Below, piece by piece: positions 7,860 through 16,718 of a stretch of DNA of 28,116 bases. The notes under the pieces are model-generated. The model saw nothing but the letters and a program-made list of their open reading frames with translations. It did no database searches and was not told the origin of the DNA. The stretch spans positions 1 to 28,116 of the forward strand of contig JAKAVI010000149.1 in NCBI GenBank assembly GCA_021817355.1, written 5' to 3'. This DNA is from Pseudomonadota bacterium. Lineage in GTDB: Bacteria; Pseudomonadota; Alphaproteobacteria; Micropepsales; Micropepsaceae. A program made the translations under genes and the position numbers. Numbering within the stretch: position 1 is the stretch's first letter; every line of letters starts with the position of its first letter.

Positions 7860-8609
7860 ATGAAAGTCTTGGTCCCGGTCAAGCGGGTAATCGACTACAA
7901 CGTCAAGGTCCGGGTCAAAGCCGACTCCTCCGGCGTCGATCTTGCCAATGTAAAGATGAGCATGAACCCGTTCGACGAAATCAGCGTCGAAGAGGCGGTC
8001 CGGCTCAAGGAAAAGGGCAAGGCCAGCGAGGTGGTGGTCGTATCGATCGGTCCAGCACAAGCGAGTGAAACCATCAGGACCGCCCTCGCCATGGGCGCCG
8101 ACCGGGGCATCCTGGTCAAGGCCGACGGTGATGTCGAGCCGCTGGCTGTGGCCAAAATCCTGAAAGCCATCTGCGAGGCCGAAAAGCCCGGGCTCGCCAT
8201 TCTCGGCAAGCAGGCCATCGATGATGATTCCAATCAGACCGGACAAATGCTGGCGGCCCTGCTTGGCTGGGCGCAAGGAACTTTTGCCCACAATCTCGAA
8301 CTCGATGACACCACTGCCACGATCGAGCGGGAGATCGACGGAGGACTGCAGACCGTTAAGGTCAAGCTTCCTGCCGTCATGACGACCGATCTGCGGCTCA
8401 ACGAACCGCGTTATGCCTCACTGCCTAATATCATGAAGGCAAAGAAGAAGCCGATCGACGAAAAGACGGCCTCTGATTACGGCGTGGATATAACCCCGCG
8501 CCTCAAGGTCCTGAAGGTCACCGAGCCGCCCAAGCGTCAGGCCGGCATCAAGGTCAAAACCGCAGCCGATCTGGTCGACAAGCTCAAAAATGAAGCGGGA
8601 GTAATCTGA
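7860..8609 (+). CDS. etfB: Electron transfer flavoprotein beta subunit
   Basis: 249 residues, the normal length for EtfB. It begins [20 protein letters not shown], the standard N-terminus, and continues with the [18 protein letters not shown] segment. AMP is bound by this subunit, and residues near [16 protein letters not shown] belong to that region. ETF accepts electrons from acyl-CoA and other flavin dehydrogenases in the cytosol and passes them to ETF-ubiquinone oxidoreductase. The reading frame stays open upstream to 7686, but that part is not EtfB-like, and ATG 7860 fits the family exactly. It shares one base (TGATG) with etfA, so translation is probably coupled. Confidence 0.96.
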   Translation: MKVLVPVKRVIDYNVKVRVKADSSGVDLANVKMSMNPFDEISVEEAVRLKEKGKASEVVVVSIGPAQASETIRTALAMGADRGILVKADGDVEPLAVAKILKAICEAEKPGLAILGKQAIDDDSNQTGQMLAALLGWAQGTFAHNLELDDTTATIEREIDGGLQTVKVKLPAVMTTDLRLNEPRYASLPNIMKAKKKPIDEKTASDYGVDITPRLKVLKVTEPPKRQAGIKVKTAADLVDKLKNEAGVI

Positions 8610-9550
8610 TGGCCGCGCTCGTCATCGCCGAACACACCAATAACGCTCTCAAGGATGCCACGGCCAAGACCGTGACAGCAGCCACCCAGATCGGCGGGCC
8701 GGTGCACGTTCTGGTGGCCGGACAAAACTGCGCCGCTGCCGCAGAGGAAGCCCGTAAACTCTCCGGCGTCGAAACCGTTCTCCTCGCCGATTCCCCGCTC
8801 TATGCCAAAATGCTGGCCGAGCCGATGGAGGCCCTGCTGCTGTCGCTGGCGGACAAGTACGACGCGCTCCTGGCACCAGCGACCACAAATGGCAAAAACT
8901 ACATGCCGCGGGTCGCAGCCAAGCTTGACGTGCCGCAGATCTCCGAAATTCTCGGCGTCGAGGGCCCCAACACCTTCCGCCGTCCGATTTATGCCGGCAA
9001 TGCCATCCAGACCATCGAGGCCCCTTCGGGCAAGAAGGTGATCACGGTGCGTACCACAGCCTTCAAAGCTGCGGAAACTGGCGGAGCTGCAGCGCTACAA
9101 GAGGTTTCTGCAGCGGCGGATCCCGGCCTCTCCAGTTTCGTCAATGAGGAACTTTCGAAGTCCGATCGCCCCGAACTCACGGCCGCCAAGATCATTATTT
9201 CAGGCGGGCGCGGCATGCAGTCGGGGGACAACTTCCAGCTCCTCGATCGCATCGCCGACAAGCTGCATGCCGCTGTGGGCGCATCGCGCGCGGCGGTGGA
9301 TGCCGGCTTCGTACCCAATGACTACCAGGTCGGGCAGACCGGCAAGGTCGTCGCGCCTGAGCTTTACATTGCCGTAGGGATCTCCGGGGCAATCCAGCAT
9401 CTGGCGGGCATGAAAGATTCGAAAGTCATCGCAGCGATCAACAAGGACGAAGAAGCGCCAATTTTCCAGGTGGCCGATTACGGACTTGTTGCCGACCTCT
9501 TCAAAGCTGTTCCGGAATTCGAAGAGGCTCTCACCAAGGCCGGCTACTGA
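8609..9550 (+). CDS. etfA: Electron transfer flavoprotein alpha subunit
   Basis: 313 residues, full length. The FAD-binding C-terminal domain starts near residue 198 ([12 protein letters not shown]). The ETF-alpha signature lies at about 252-278: [16 protein letters not shown] followed by [11 protein letters not shown]. The remaining FAD contact [10 protein letters not shown] is at 241-250. It forms the FAD-carrying heterodimer with EtfB. The start overlaps the etfB stop by one base, which fixes the start codon at 8609. The gene is followed after 35 bases by the hydroxyacyl-CoA dehydrogenase gene in the same direction. Confidence 0.97.
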   Translation: MAALVIAEHTNNALKDATAKTVTAATQIGGPVHVLVAGQNCAAAAEEARKLSGVETVLLADSPLYAKMLAEPMEALLLSLADKYDALLAPATTNGKNYMPRVAAKLDVPQISEILGVEGPNTFRRPIYAGNAIQTIEAPSGKKVITVRTTAFKAAETGGAAALQEVSAAADPGLSSFVNEELSKSDRPELTAAKIIISGGRGMQSGDNFQLLDRIADKLHAAVGASRAAVDAGFVPNDYQVGQTGKVVAPELYIAVGISGAIQHLAGMKDSKVIAAINKDEEAPIFQVADYGLVADLFKAVPEFEEALTKAGY

Positions 9551-9585
9551 GCGCACGGCCTTTAACCAGACAGGTGGCAAAAGCC

Positions 9586-10461
9586 ATGAGCATTGAGCGA
9601 GTGGGCGTGATCGGCGCAGGGCAGATGGGAAACGGAATAGCCCATGTCTGTGCGCTGGCGGGCTACGACGTCATTCTTGAAGACCTGAACGCTGAGGCAC
9701 TCAAGCGGGCAAGAACGACGATTGAGAATAACCTCAACCGTCAGGCGGCCCGGAACATCATTGCGGCCGATTCGGTCCCCGCGGCCTTGGCACGAATCCG
9801 CACCAGCCAGAACCTCGATGACATGGCCGATCGTGACATCGTCATTGAGGCCGCCACGGAGGAAGAAGCCGTCAAGCGCAGGATCTATCAGGATCTTTGT
9901 CCCCGCCTCCCGGGCACGACGATGCTTGCCACCAATACCTCGTCCATATCGGTGACACGGCTTGCAGCCTCAACCGATCGCCCCGAGAAGTTCATCGGCC
10001 TGCATTTCATGAATCCGGCACCGGTGATGCAGCTTGTCGAGGTGATTCGCGGCATCGCCACGGATGACCCGACCTATCAAGCCGCGCTCGAAATCGTCAA
10101 GCGTGTGGGTAAGACCGCGGCCTATGCCGAAGATTTTCCGGCGTTCATTGTTAATCGCATCCTCATGCCAATGATCAACGAGGCGGTCTATACGCTCTAT
10201 GAAGGTGTGGGAAATGTCGATGCCATCGACACCGCCATGCGTCTGGGTGCCAATCACCGCATGGGACCGTTACAGCTTGCCGACTTCATCGGCCTGGACA
10301 CCTGCCTTTCGGTCATGCAGGTGCTTTATGAGGGGCTCGCGGATTCAAAATATCGCCCCTGTCCGCTGCTCGTGAAATATGTCGAAGCGGGCTGGCTTGG
10401 CCAGAAGACCGGCCGGGGCTTCTATGATTATCGGGGCGATCACCCCGTTCCGACGCGCTGA
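9586..10461 (+). CDS. 3-hydroxybutyryl-CoA dehydrogenase
   Basis: A cytosolic NAD(P)-dependent enzyme of 291 residues that interconverts 3-hydroxybutyryl-CoA and acetoacetyl-CoA. The Rossmann motif GAGQMG (10-15) opens the protein. NTSSIS (Ser119), GLHFMNP (catalytic His140), VEVIRG (Glu152) and FIVNRIL (Asn190) are the family's active-site positions. The C-terminal helical domain (about 185-280) includes RMGPLQLADFIGLD and ends in GWLGQKTGRGFYDY. ATG 9586 is preferred to GTG 9574 because AGGTGG (9572-9577) is 8 bases upstream. The position after etfBA suggests one operon serving short-chain acyl-CoA or polyhydroxybutyrate metabolism. It could be called hbd/paaH/fadB2, and the symbol is left open. 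Confidence 0.93.
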   Translation: MSIERVGVIGAGQMGNGIAHVCALAGYDVILEDLNAEALKRARTTIENNLNRQAARNIIAADSVPAALARIRTSQNLDDMADRDIVIEAATEEEAVKRRIYQDLCPRLPGTTMLATNTSSISVTRLAASTDRPEKFIGLHFMNPAPVMQLVEVIRGIATDDPTYQAALEIVKRVGKTAAYAEDFPAFIVNRILMPMINEAVYTLYEGVGNVDAIDTAMRLGANHRMGPLQLADFIGLDTCLSVMQVLYEGLADSKYRPCPLLVKYVEAGWLGQKTGRGFYDYRGDHPVPTR

Positions 10462-10478
10462 AGCAGCTTTTGACTATT

Positions 10479-10500
10479 AGGCCCACTTTCGAAGTGGCCT
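10479..10500. terminator. Stem-loop between convergent genes
   Basis: AGGCC(C)ACTT pairs with AAGTGGCCT across a TCG loop, with one bulged C. It sits in the 52-base gap between the dehydrogenase gene (+) and the permease gene (-). There is no T-tract on either side, so the terminator role is tentative. Confidence 0.4.
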
Positions 10501-10513
10501 GAGAGCTGAGCTG

Positions 10514-11545
10514 TTAAGGATAAAGACAGGTCCCGCCCCCGGAGCAACCAATAGCATCCGCTCCGGGCGGCTCGACCGCTCCATTACCGGTGACATCGGT
10601 GGACAGGCTGCGGGCTGCTGGCAGCGTTGCTGCGGGTTCGAACAGACGCATGGTCCAGATCCGTGTTCGTTGCAACTGCTGCTCGCCTGCAACCAGAGCA
10701 AGACCAAACCACACGCAACTAAAACTTATGACATCGGCCACGGGAAAGGGCTCTGCGAACACCACCACCGCGATCAAGAGCGAAATCGCCGGCGACAGAT
10801 ACTGCAACAGTCCGAGCGTCGACAGCCGGATACGTCGGATGCCGGCGGAATAGAGTGTCAGTGGCAGCGCCGTGAACGGTCCGCAGCACAGTAGCAAGGC
10901 GCCTTGGGCTGGGGTCGCAAGAAAAAAGGACAACCCACCCTTCATCGCCCAGCCAGCCAGCACAATTACCGCAAAAGGCAGCAGCAGGCAGGTTTCTATG
11001 AGCAGACCCTCAAGCGCCCCTATCGGCGCCAGCTTGCGCACATAGCCATAGAAACCAAAGCTGAGCGCCAATATCAGCGCGACCCAGGGGATGCGTCCAA
11101 GCTCCACCACCTGCGCCACGACCGCAATGAGCATCAGTGCGATCCCAGCGAGGCGAAAGCGGGAAATTCTTTCCTGCAGCAACCCCACGCCAAGAGCGAT
11201 TGAGATCAGCGGCAGGATGAAATAGCCAAGGCTGGCCTCGACCAACTGGTGGCTGGCGATGCTATACACATAGATCGTCCAGTTGAGAGCGATCAGTGAT
11301 GCTGAAATGGCAAGTCGCAGCAGCAACTCGTGATTACGAACATGTCCGATCACTGACCCAAGCTTGCCACGCAGAAGCGTAAGAGCAAGCACGACAACGG
11401 CAGTCAACATCACACGCCACGCTGTCACCTCAATGGGTGAGATGTGGCTAAGGTGATCCCAGTAAAGCGGGAGCAGTCCCCATATTGCGTAAGCAGCGAC
11501 AGCAAAAACAATTCCGATGCGCTCGTTGGTATCAGACGGCTTCAT
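10514..11545 (-). CDS. rarD: RarD-type EamA/DMT family permease
   Basis: An inner-membrane drug/metabolite-transporter superfamily protein of 343 residues with about ten transmembrane helices. It opens with GIVFAVAAYAIWGLLPLYW, the RarD hallmark, and continues with SPIEVTAWR and the second EamA half (FGFYGYVRKLAP; LTLYSAGIRRIRLSTLGLLQ). The start at 11545 (MKPSDTNERIG) matches the family N-terminus. The frame is open further upstream, but that part is not RarD-like. No strong Shine-Dalgarno is seen. After the last helix there is an unusual soluble tail of about 50 residues, Gly/Pro/Ala-rich with CSGGGTC near the end, longer than in typical RarD. The substrate is unknown for the family. It lies 85 bases downstream of cimA. 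Confidence 0.85.
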   Translation of the reverse strand: MKPSDTNERIGIVFAVAAYAIWGLLPLYWDHLSHISPIEVTAWRVMLTAVVVLALTLLRGKLGSVIGHVRNHELLLRLAISASLIALNWTIYVYSIASHQLVEASLGYFILPLISIALGVGLLQERISRFRLAGIALMLIAVVAQVVELGRIPWVALILALSFGFYGYVRKLAPIGALEGLLIETCLLLPFAVIVLAGWAMKGGLSFFLATPAQGALLLCCGPFTALPLTLYSAGIRRIRLSTLGLLQYLSPAISLLIAVVVFAEPFPVADVISFSCVWFGLALVAGEQQLQRTRIWTMRLFEPAATLPAARSLSTDVTGNGAVEPPGADAIGCSGGGTCLYP

Positions 11546-11630
11546 GGCAATGCGGAAAACCACGCAGAGGGGTTCAGGCGAGCGATCCGGCAGACAACTC
11601 AGCCGGCTGGTGGCGTATGGCAGTGATGAT

Positions 11631-13226
11631 TCACACCCCCGCCCCATCACGAAAGAGCTTGTAGCAGATCGAGTCTGAAAGCGCCTCAAAAGAGGCATCG
11701 ACGATATTGGCCGAAACCCCGACCGTCGACCAGCGCTGTCCCTGGCCATCAGCGCTTTCAACCATGACACGAGTTACCGCTTCAGTTCCGCTCGTCAGGA
11801 TGCGTACCTTATAGTCAACCAGACTGAGATCCGCGAGAAAGGAAGAGTAGACGCCAAGATCCTTGCGCAACGCAGCATCGAGGGCGTTGACGGGACCATT
11901 TCCGGTGGCGACATTGTGCAGAATTTCTCCGGATACCTTGAGCTTGACCACCGCTTCAGACACAGTCATCAACTCCGCGCGTGCATTGTGACGGCGCTCC
12001 ACAATGACGCGGAAACTTTCGACGTCAAAGTAATCCGGAACATGTCCGAGCGCTCGGCGGGCAAGAAGTTCGAACGACGCTTCCGCACCATCATAGGCAT
12101 AGCCCAGGAACTCCCGCCGCTTAACTTCTTCGAGCAGCCGGGTGATACGTTCGTCCTTGGCATCAAGATCGATCCCATACTGTGCCAGCCGTGCCAGCAC
12201 CGTTGACCGTCCGGCCTGATCAGAGACAAGAATCTTGCGCGCATTTCCCACTACATGCGGCGGAACATGTTCATAGGTGCCAGGATCTTTGAGTACTGCC
12301 GCAGAATGCAGGCCCCCCTTGTGGGCGAAGGCAGACGTGCCGACGTAAGGGGCATGGCGGTCCGGTGCGCGGTTGAGGATTTCGTCCAACAGGCGCGAGA
12401 CATGCGTCAGCTGAGCAAGCTCCGTCATGCCGATGCCAAGTTCGAATGAGTGGGCGTAATCTTCCTTGAGCATCAGATTGGCAATCAGCGTGAGCAGATT
12501 GGCATTGCCACAACGCTCGCCGAGTCCGTTCAGCGTGCCTTGGATCTGCCTGGCTCCAGCGCGCACCGCGGCCAGAGAAACCGCCACAGCCTGACCTGTA
12601 TCATTATGGGCATGGATCCCAAGCCCTGCCCTTGTGAGCTTTGAACGTACCTGCCCGACAACGCGCTCGACCTCTTCCGGCATCGTACCGCCATTGGTGT
12701 CGCAGAGAACCAACCAGTTTGCGCCAGCTTCCTGTGCCACACGCAGGCAGTCCAGAGCATATTCGGGATCCTGACGATAGCCATCAAAGAAATGCTCGGC
12801 ATCAAACAGCGCCTCGCGGCCCTTGGCAACCACTGTAGCGATGGACTGGGAAATGTTGTCGAGATTATCCGCGAGCGATATTTCGAGCGCAACCTCGACC
12901 TGATAGCGGCTAGCTTTGCCGACAAGGCAGGCACTATCAGCGCGCGCGTCCACGACCGCTGAAAGAGCCGGATCGTTGGCGGCGCTACGGCCAGCCCGCT
13001 TGGTCATGCCGAAAGCGGTCAGCCGTGCATGCGCAAGATGCGGAGGGTGCGCGAAGAATTCACTGTCGGTGGGATTGGCGCCAGGAAACCCACCCTCAAT
13101 GTAATCGATACCAAGAAGGTCAAGCGCGCGTGCAATTTGACACTTGTCTTCAATAGAAAAATCAACTCCCTGGGTCTGTGCGCCGTCACGTAGCGTCGTA
13201 TCAAACAGGAACAGGCGTTCACGCAT
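11631..13226 (-). CDS. cimA: (R)-citramalate synthase (CimA family)
   Basis: 531 residues. It condenses pyruvate with acetyl-CoA to citramalate, the threonine-independent entry to isoleucine. The N-terminal HMGL-like TIM barrel has DTTLRDG (9-15, catalytic Arg13 and metal Asp), IEGGFPGANPTD (43-54), HAHND (205-209, metal His pair) and NGLGERCGN (233-241). The C-terminal LeuA-like regulatory dimer domain occupies about residues 395-525, normally the isoleucine-sensing part. The length and the FDTTLRDGAQTQGVDFS opening separate it from LeuA and homocitrate synthases. The start is supported by GGAGG just upstream of ATG 13226. It lies in a co-directional run with cysS and a GNAT gene, a common neighbourhood in this class. 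Confidence 0.92.
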   Translation of the reverse strand: MRERLFLFDTTLRDGAQTQGVDFSIEDKCQIARALDLLGIDYIEGGFPGANPTDSEFFAHPPHLAHARLTAFGMTKRAGRSAANDPALSAVVDARADSACLVGKASRYQVEVALEISLADNLDNISQSIATVVAKGREALFDAEHFFDGYRQDPEYALDCLRVAQEAGANWLVLCDTNGGTMPEEVERVVGQVRSKLTRAGLGIHAHNDTGQAVAVSLAAVRAGARQIQGTLNGLGERCGNANLLTLIANLMLKEDYAHSFELGIGMTELAQLTHVSRLLDEILNRAPDRHAPYVGTSAFAHKGGLHSAAVLKDPGTYEHVPPHVVGNARKILVSDQAGRSTVLARLAQYGIDLDAKDERITRLLEEVKRREFLGYAYDGAEASFELLARRALGHVPDYFDVESFRVIVERRHNARAELMTVSEAVVKLKVSGEILHNVATGNGPVNALDAALRKDLGVYSSFLADLSLVDYKVRILTSGTEAVTRVMVESADGQGQRWSTVGVSANIVDASFEALSDSICYKLFRDGAGV

Positions 13227-13295
13227 TGCAGCCTCCGGGGCTCTTGCGACGGCACCGTGAGGTACCAGATTTTTTCGAGGGTCTGAGGCGCGGTC

Positions 13296-13802
13296 TCATT
13301 GCAGAGCTCCAAGCTGCGGGCGGACGAGCTTCTTCTCCATCGAAGTGTTCCCGAGCCACTCTCCTGCTATTTCCACGGTATTGCGCCGCGTCGCCACATA
13401 TCCCATACGCGCGAAGAATTCGCGTGCCGTATCGGACACATCCGTGGTCAGGAGCGTCGTCCCCCGTGACGCCGCTAGGATCTCCAGGGCTTCAACCAGT
13501 GCCGCGCCGATACCACGACGCCCGACTCTCGGTTGGACGTACAACATGTCCAGATGCGCGTTGTCTCGAAGGCTCGCAAAGCCGACCGGCTGCCGGTTCA
13601 GGGTAGCAAGCAAGGTAAGTTGATCCAGCAATCTCTTGCTGAATGCGGATTCATCGTCAGCAGCGCTGAGCCATGCATCGCATTGTGCCGGGGAATAATC
13701 CTCGGACGCCGTGTCGACAATAGCGGCCCGAAAGATTGCCGCCAGTTCCGGGCCATCAGTGGGCAGCATGGGGCGCAGTGTCACGGCAAGTTTGGCTGAC
13801 AT
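13296..13802 (-). CDS. GNAT family N-acetyltransferase
   Basis: 168 residues with the GCN5-related acetyltransferase fold: an N-terminal strand VTLRPMLPTDGPELAAIFR, the acetyl-CoA pyrophosphate loop PRVGRRGIGAALV (91-103), and the late DVSDTAREFFARMGY segment where GNAT enzymes carry the alpha4/beta-bulge. ATG 13802 is chosen over TTG 13805, with GAGGA 8-9 bases upstream. The substrate cannot be told. It is cotranscribed in all likelihood with cysS (65 bases upstream) and cimA (69 bases downstream). Confidence 0.88.
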   Translation of the reverse strand: MSAKLAVTLRPMLPTDGPELAAIFRAAIVDTASEDYSPAQCDAWLSAADDESAFSKRLLDQLTLLATLNRQPVGFASLRDNAHLDMLYVQPRVGRRGIGAALVEALEILAASRGTTLLTTDVSDTAREFFARMGYVATRRNTVEIAGEWLGNTSMEKKLVRPQLGALQ

Positions 13803-13867
13803 CAAGATTTCCTCTTCGCCCTATAACGTTGCCGTGGAGGTACCGTTGGCACGATCTGACAGGTCGC

Positions 13868-15202
13868 TCACCGCTTAAAATCCCAACTTGTACCGTGAGG
13901 CCCATCCTTTAGAACAATTCCCTTAGCCTCAAGTTCGTCTCTGATACGATCGGCCTCTGCGAAATCCCTTGCCTTGCGGGCACTGGCGCGGGCCTCAATC
14001 GCCAACTGGATCTGGGCATCATCGAGTGCAGTCTTGCGCGCAATCGCCTTGCAGTTTCCCGAAAATCCAAGGAGCGCGAGCCCGGCGGCTAGCGTATCGG
14101 GTTCGGCCTGATGTAATTCGGCAATGACCAGAGGAGTATTGAGATCGTCCGCAAGCGCCCCAAGCAGACGCCCGCACGATCCTGGCTGAACCCCCTCTAT
14201 AGCCGCGTACCAGCGCTCGAGCATGGCCCAGCTTTCCCGCAGCCCGCTCACCGTCCAGTCCATGGGCTGGCGATAGTGGCTCCGCAGCATATTGAGGCGC
14301 AGTACTTCTCCTGGCCAGGTTTCGAGCAGTTCGTGAACAGTCACGAAATTGCCCAGGCTTTTGCTCATTTTGGCGCCTTCAACATTGAGATGCCCATTAT
14401 GCAGCCAATAACGGGCAAGGGCGTGGCCATGATGAACTCCCTCAGATTGGGCAATCTCGTTCTCATGGTGTGGAAAGACGAGATCAATACCGCCGCCGTG
14501 AATATCAAAGGTCTCCCCGAGATAGGCCGCCGACATTGCGGAGCATTCGAGGTGCCAGCCCGGACGCCCATACCCCCAGGGCGAATCCCACCCGGGCAGT
14601 CCGGCAGCGGAGGGCTTCCACAACACAAAATCGGTTGGGTTGCGCTTGTAGGGCGCCACTTCAACACGGGCGCCTGCGACCATGTCCTCGACACTGCGCC
14701 GGGCCAGTTTGCCGTAATCGGGCTTTGACGCGACGTCATAAAGTACGTGGCCTTCAGCTACATAGGCGTGCCCGCTTGCGATCAGCGCACGGACCATCGC
14801 GATCATTTCTGCAATATGGTCGGTGGCACGTGGCGCAAAATTTGGCGGAAGATTTCCCACCGCTGCCATGTCTGCTTCGTAGAGTGCCGTCGTCGTTTCG
14901 GTTAGAGCCCTGACCTCATCGAGTATGGCGCGGTTACTGAGGGCAAGCCTCTCCTGTGCCCTGGCGTTAATCTTGTCGTCGATGTCGGTAATGTTGCGCA
15001 CATAGATAACGTGCCCATCGCCATAAATATGGCGAAGGACACGATAAAGGACGTCGAACACGATTGCGGGACGGGCGTTGCCAATGTGGGCGAAGTCATA
15101 AACGGTCGGTCCGCAGACATAAAGCCGGACGTTTTTCGCATCCAAAGGTTCGAATGGCTCCTTGGTCCGGCTCAGCGTGTTGTAAAGGTGGAGGCTCGTC
15201 AT
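13868..15202 (-). CDS. cysS: Cysteinyl-tRNA synthetase
   Basis: A class I aminoacyl-tRNA synthetase of 444 residues that charges tRNA-Cys. Zinc-site Cys30 (YVCGPTVYD) and Cys220 (HLECSAMS), together with the PHHENEIAQSE segment (244-254), bind the cysteine thiol. HIGN (39-42) and KMSKS (278-282) form the ATP site. The C-terminal tRNA-binding tail ends at DGPHGTSWDFKR, slightly shorter than the E. coli enzyme. No good Shine-Dalgarno precedes ATG 15202, but the N-terminus (LHLYNTLSRTKEPF) is canonical. It is downstream of gltX, with a 187-base leader holding two stem-loops. Confidence 0.97.
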   Translation of the reverse strand: MTSLHLYNTLSRTKEPFEPLDAKNVRLYVCGPTVYDFAHIGNARPAIVFDVLYRVLRHIYGDGHVIYVRNITDIDDKINARAQERLALSNRAILDEVRALTETTTALYEADMAAVGNLPPNFAPRATDHIAEMIAMVRALIASGHAYVAEGHVLYDVASKPDYGKLARRSVEDMVAGARVEVAPYKRNPTDFVLWKPSAAGLPGWDSPWGYGRPGWHLECSAMSAAYLGETFDIHGGGIDLVFPHHENEIAQSEGVHHGHALARYWLHNGHLNVEGAKMSKSLGNFVTVHELLETWPGEVLRLNMLRSHYRQPMDWTVSGLRESWAMLERWYAAIEGVQPGSCGRLLGALADDLNTPLVIAELHQAEPDTLAAGLALLGFSGNCKAIARKTALDDAQIQLAIEARASARKARDFAEADRIRDELEAKGIVLKDGPHGTSWDFKR

Positions 15203-15264
15203 GGTCTTCTTTCGCTCGCTCCCGACCTTGGAGCAGTATCCCTGCCGTGGTCGCTGAAGCCCAT

Positions 15265-15281
15265 CTGCCTGTGCCAGGCAG
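15265..15281 (-). promoter_or_regulatory. Stem-loop in the cysS leader
   Basis: A perfect 7-bp stem CTGCCTG/CAGGCAG with a three-base loop, about 65 bases upstream of the cysS start. There is no T-tract. It may be a leader structure or incidental. Confidence 0.3.
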
Positions 15282-15332
15282 GTCCCGTGAAGGACAAAAC
15301 ATATGTGAGGTTTGGATGAGACAAGAGAATGG

Positions 15333-15350
15333 TTGCGGCGTCAGCCGCAA
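15333..15350 (-). terminator. Stem-loop between gltX and cysS
   Basis: TTGCGGC/GCCGCAA is a perfect 7-bp stem with a four-base loop, 39 bases after the gltX stop. On the minus strand it is followed by a pyrimidine-rich stretch rather than a clean T-run, so partial termination is possible. Confidence 0.4.
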
Positions 15351-15389
15351 ATCGTGATCACACAAATTCGCCAGAGGTGGCGCATCGGA

Positions 15390-16718
15390 TCAGACACTCT
15401 TTCCTTCCAGGCGCGCGACCACCTTGTCGCGGCCAATAAGAGGTAGCAGCTTTTTGAGCTCGGGTCCATGCTCGAGGCCGGTCAAGGCCAGGCGCAGGGG
15501 GTGAAAAAGCTGCCGTCCCTTTCGGCCGGAGCGGGCAGACAGCTCCGCAGTCCATTGGCTCCAGGTGTTTTCACTGACGGGGCCTTCTGGAAAGCACTCA
15601 ACGGCCATCTGGGCCAGATCCGCATCCTCGATGCAAGGCACGACCGGCCCCTGTACAATCCGCCATAGATCCACCACATCGCTGAAGCGGGTCAGATTGG
15701 TCCTGACCGCCTGCCAGAAAGCGTCGCCACCGCTCACCCCGAGGACGTGGAGGCGGTGCTGAACTGCTTGATAGTCAAGGCCATGCAGCAGACGGGCGCT
15801 CAGCCCGGCAAGTTCCGCTGGGTCAAAGTGCGCTGGTGCCCGGCCAATCCTGGCGAAGTCAAAGCCCATAACGAGTTCATCGCGCCCCGCCAGAGCCACA
15901 GGTTCCGAGGTACCGATGCGGGCAAGATATGCAAATAGTGCCGGTGCCTCGATACCCTCTTCGCGCATCTGCCTTAGCGACAGTGAGCCGAGCCGCTTGG
16001 AGAGGGCTTCACCACCGCTGCCAACCAGAAGCGGGAAGTGGGCGAAGGCAGGTAATTGCTGCCCCAGCGCAGCAAAAATTTCTATCTGAACTGCTGTGTT
16101 GGTCACGTGGTCCTCACCACGAATAATGTGCGTGATGGCCAGATCGATGTCATCGACCACGCTCGGCAGCGTGTACAGAAAGCTGCCATCGGCGCGGATC
16201 AGAACCGGGTCGGAAAGATGCGCGGTATCGATCTCCACGTCGCCACGGATCAAATCGTGCCAGCCAACCTTGCTCTGGGACAATTTGAAACGCCAGTGCG
16301 GCTGGCGTCCCTGCTGCTCCAGATCAATACGTTCCGCGTCACCGAGCCGGAGTGCGGCACGGTCATAGATGGGAGGCCGTTTAAGTGCGAGAGCGCGCTT
16401 ACGACGCCGCTCGAGCTCTTCGGCCGTTTCATAGGCAGGATAAAGCAGACCCTTGGCTTTCAGAATTTCCGCGGCGACGCGATGGTGGTGCGCGCGCGCG
16501 CTCTGACGAACCATGAGATCGTGACCGACCTGAAGCCACTCCAGGTCCTCAAGAATGGCTTGCTCGTATTCGGGCTTGGAGCGTTCGCGATCGGTATCAT
16601 CGATGCGCAGCACCATGCTGCCCTGCAGCTTTCGTGCCGCAAGGAAATTGATCAGCGCGGTACGGCCATTGCCAACATGCAACAGGCCGGTCGGTGATGG
16701 AGCAAAACGGACTTTCAT
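15390..16718 (-). CDS. gltX: Glutamyl-tRNA synthetase, GltX2 type
   Basis: A class I synthetase of 442 residues. It opens VRFAPSPTGLLHVGNGRTAL, with HVGN (14-17) as the HIGH motif. RIDDTDRERS is the glutamate/tRNA segment. The second ATP motif is ALSKRLGSLS (238-247) instead of the usual KLSKRHG. This variant and the short length mark the second GluRS seen in many Alphaproteobacteria. These organisms make Gln-tRNA by GatCAB, and duplicated GluRS may divide tRNA-Glu and tRNA-Gln between them. No zinc-finger Cys set is visible. The start overlaps the nadE stop by 4 bases (ATGA), which fixes it and implies translational coupling. Confidence 0.93.
   Translation of the reverse strand: MKVRFAPSPTGLLHVGNGRTALINFLAARKLQGSMVLRIDDTDRERSKPEYEQAILEDLEWLQVGHDLMVRQSARAHHHRVAAEILKAKGLLYPAYETAEELERRRKRALALKRPPIYDRAALRLGDAERIDLEQQGRQPHWRFKLSQSKVGWHDLIRGDVEIDTAHLSDPVLIRADGSFLYTLPSVVDDIDLAITHIIRGEDHVTNTAVQIEIFAALGQQLPAFAHFPLLVGSGGEALSKRLGSLSLRQMREEGIEAPALFAYLARIGTSEPVALAGRDELVMGFDFARIGRAPAHFDPAELAGLSARLLHGLDYQAVQHRLHVLGVSGGDAFWQAVRTNLTRFSDVVDLWRIVQGPVVPCIEDADLAQMAVECFPEGPVSENTWSQWTAELSARSGRKGRQLFHPLRLALTGLEHGPELKKLLPLIGRDKVVARLEGKSV

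Noticed and set aside
15203..15389. T-box or other aminoacyl-tRNA leader upstream of cysS
   Set aside because: Two small stem-loops are present but no T-box consensus or antiterminator pairing, and T-boxes for cysS are not expected in Proteobacteria.
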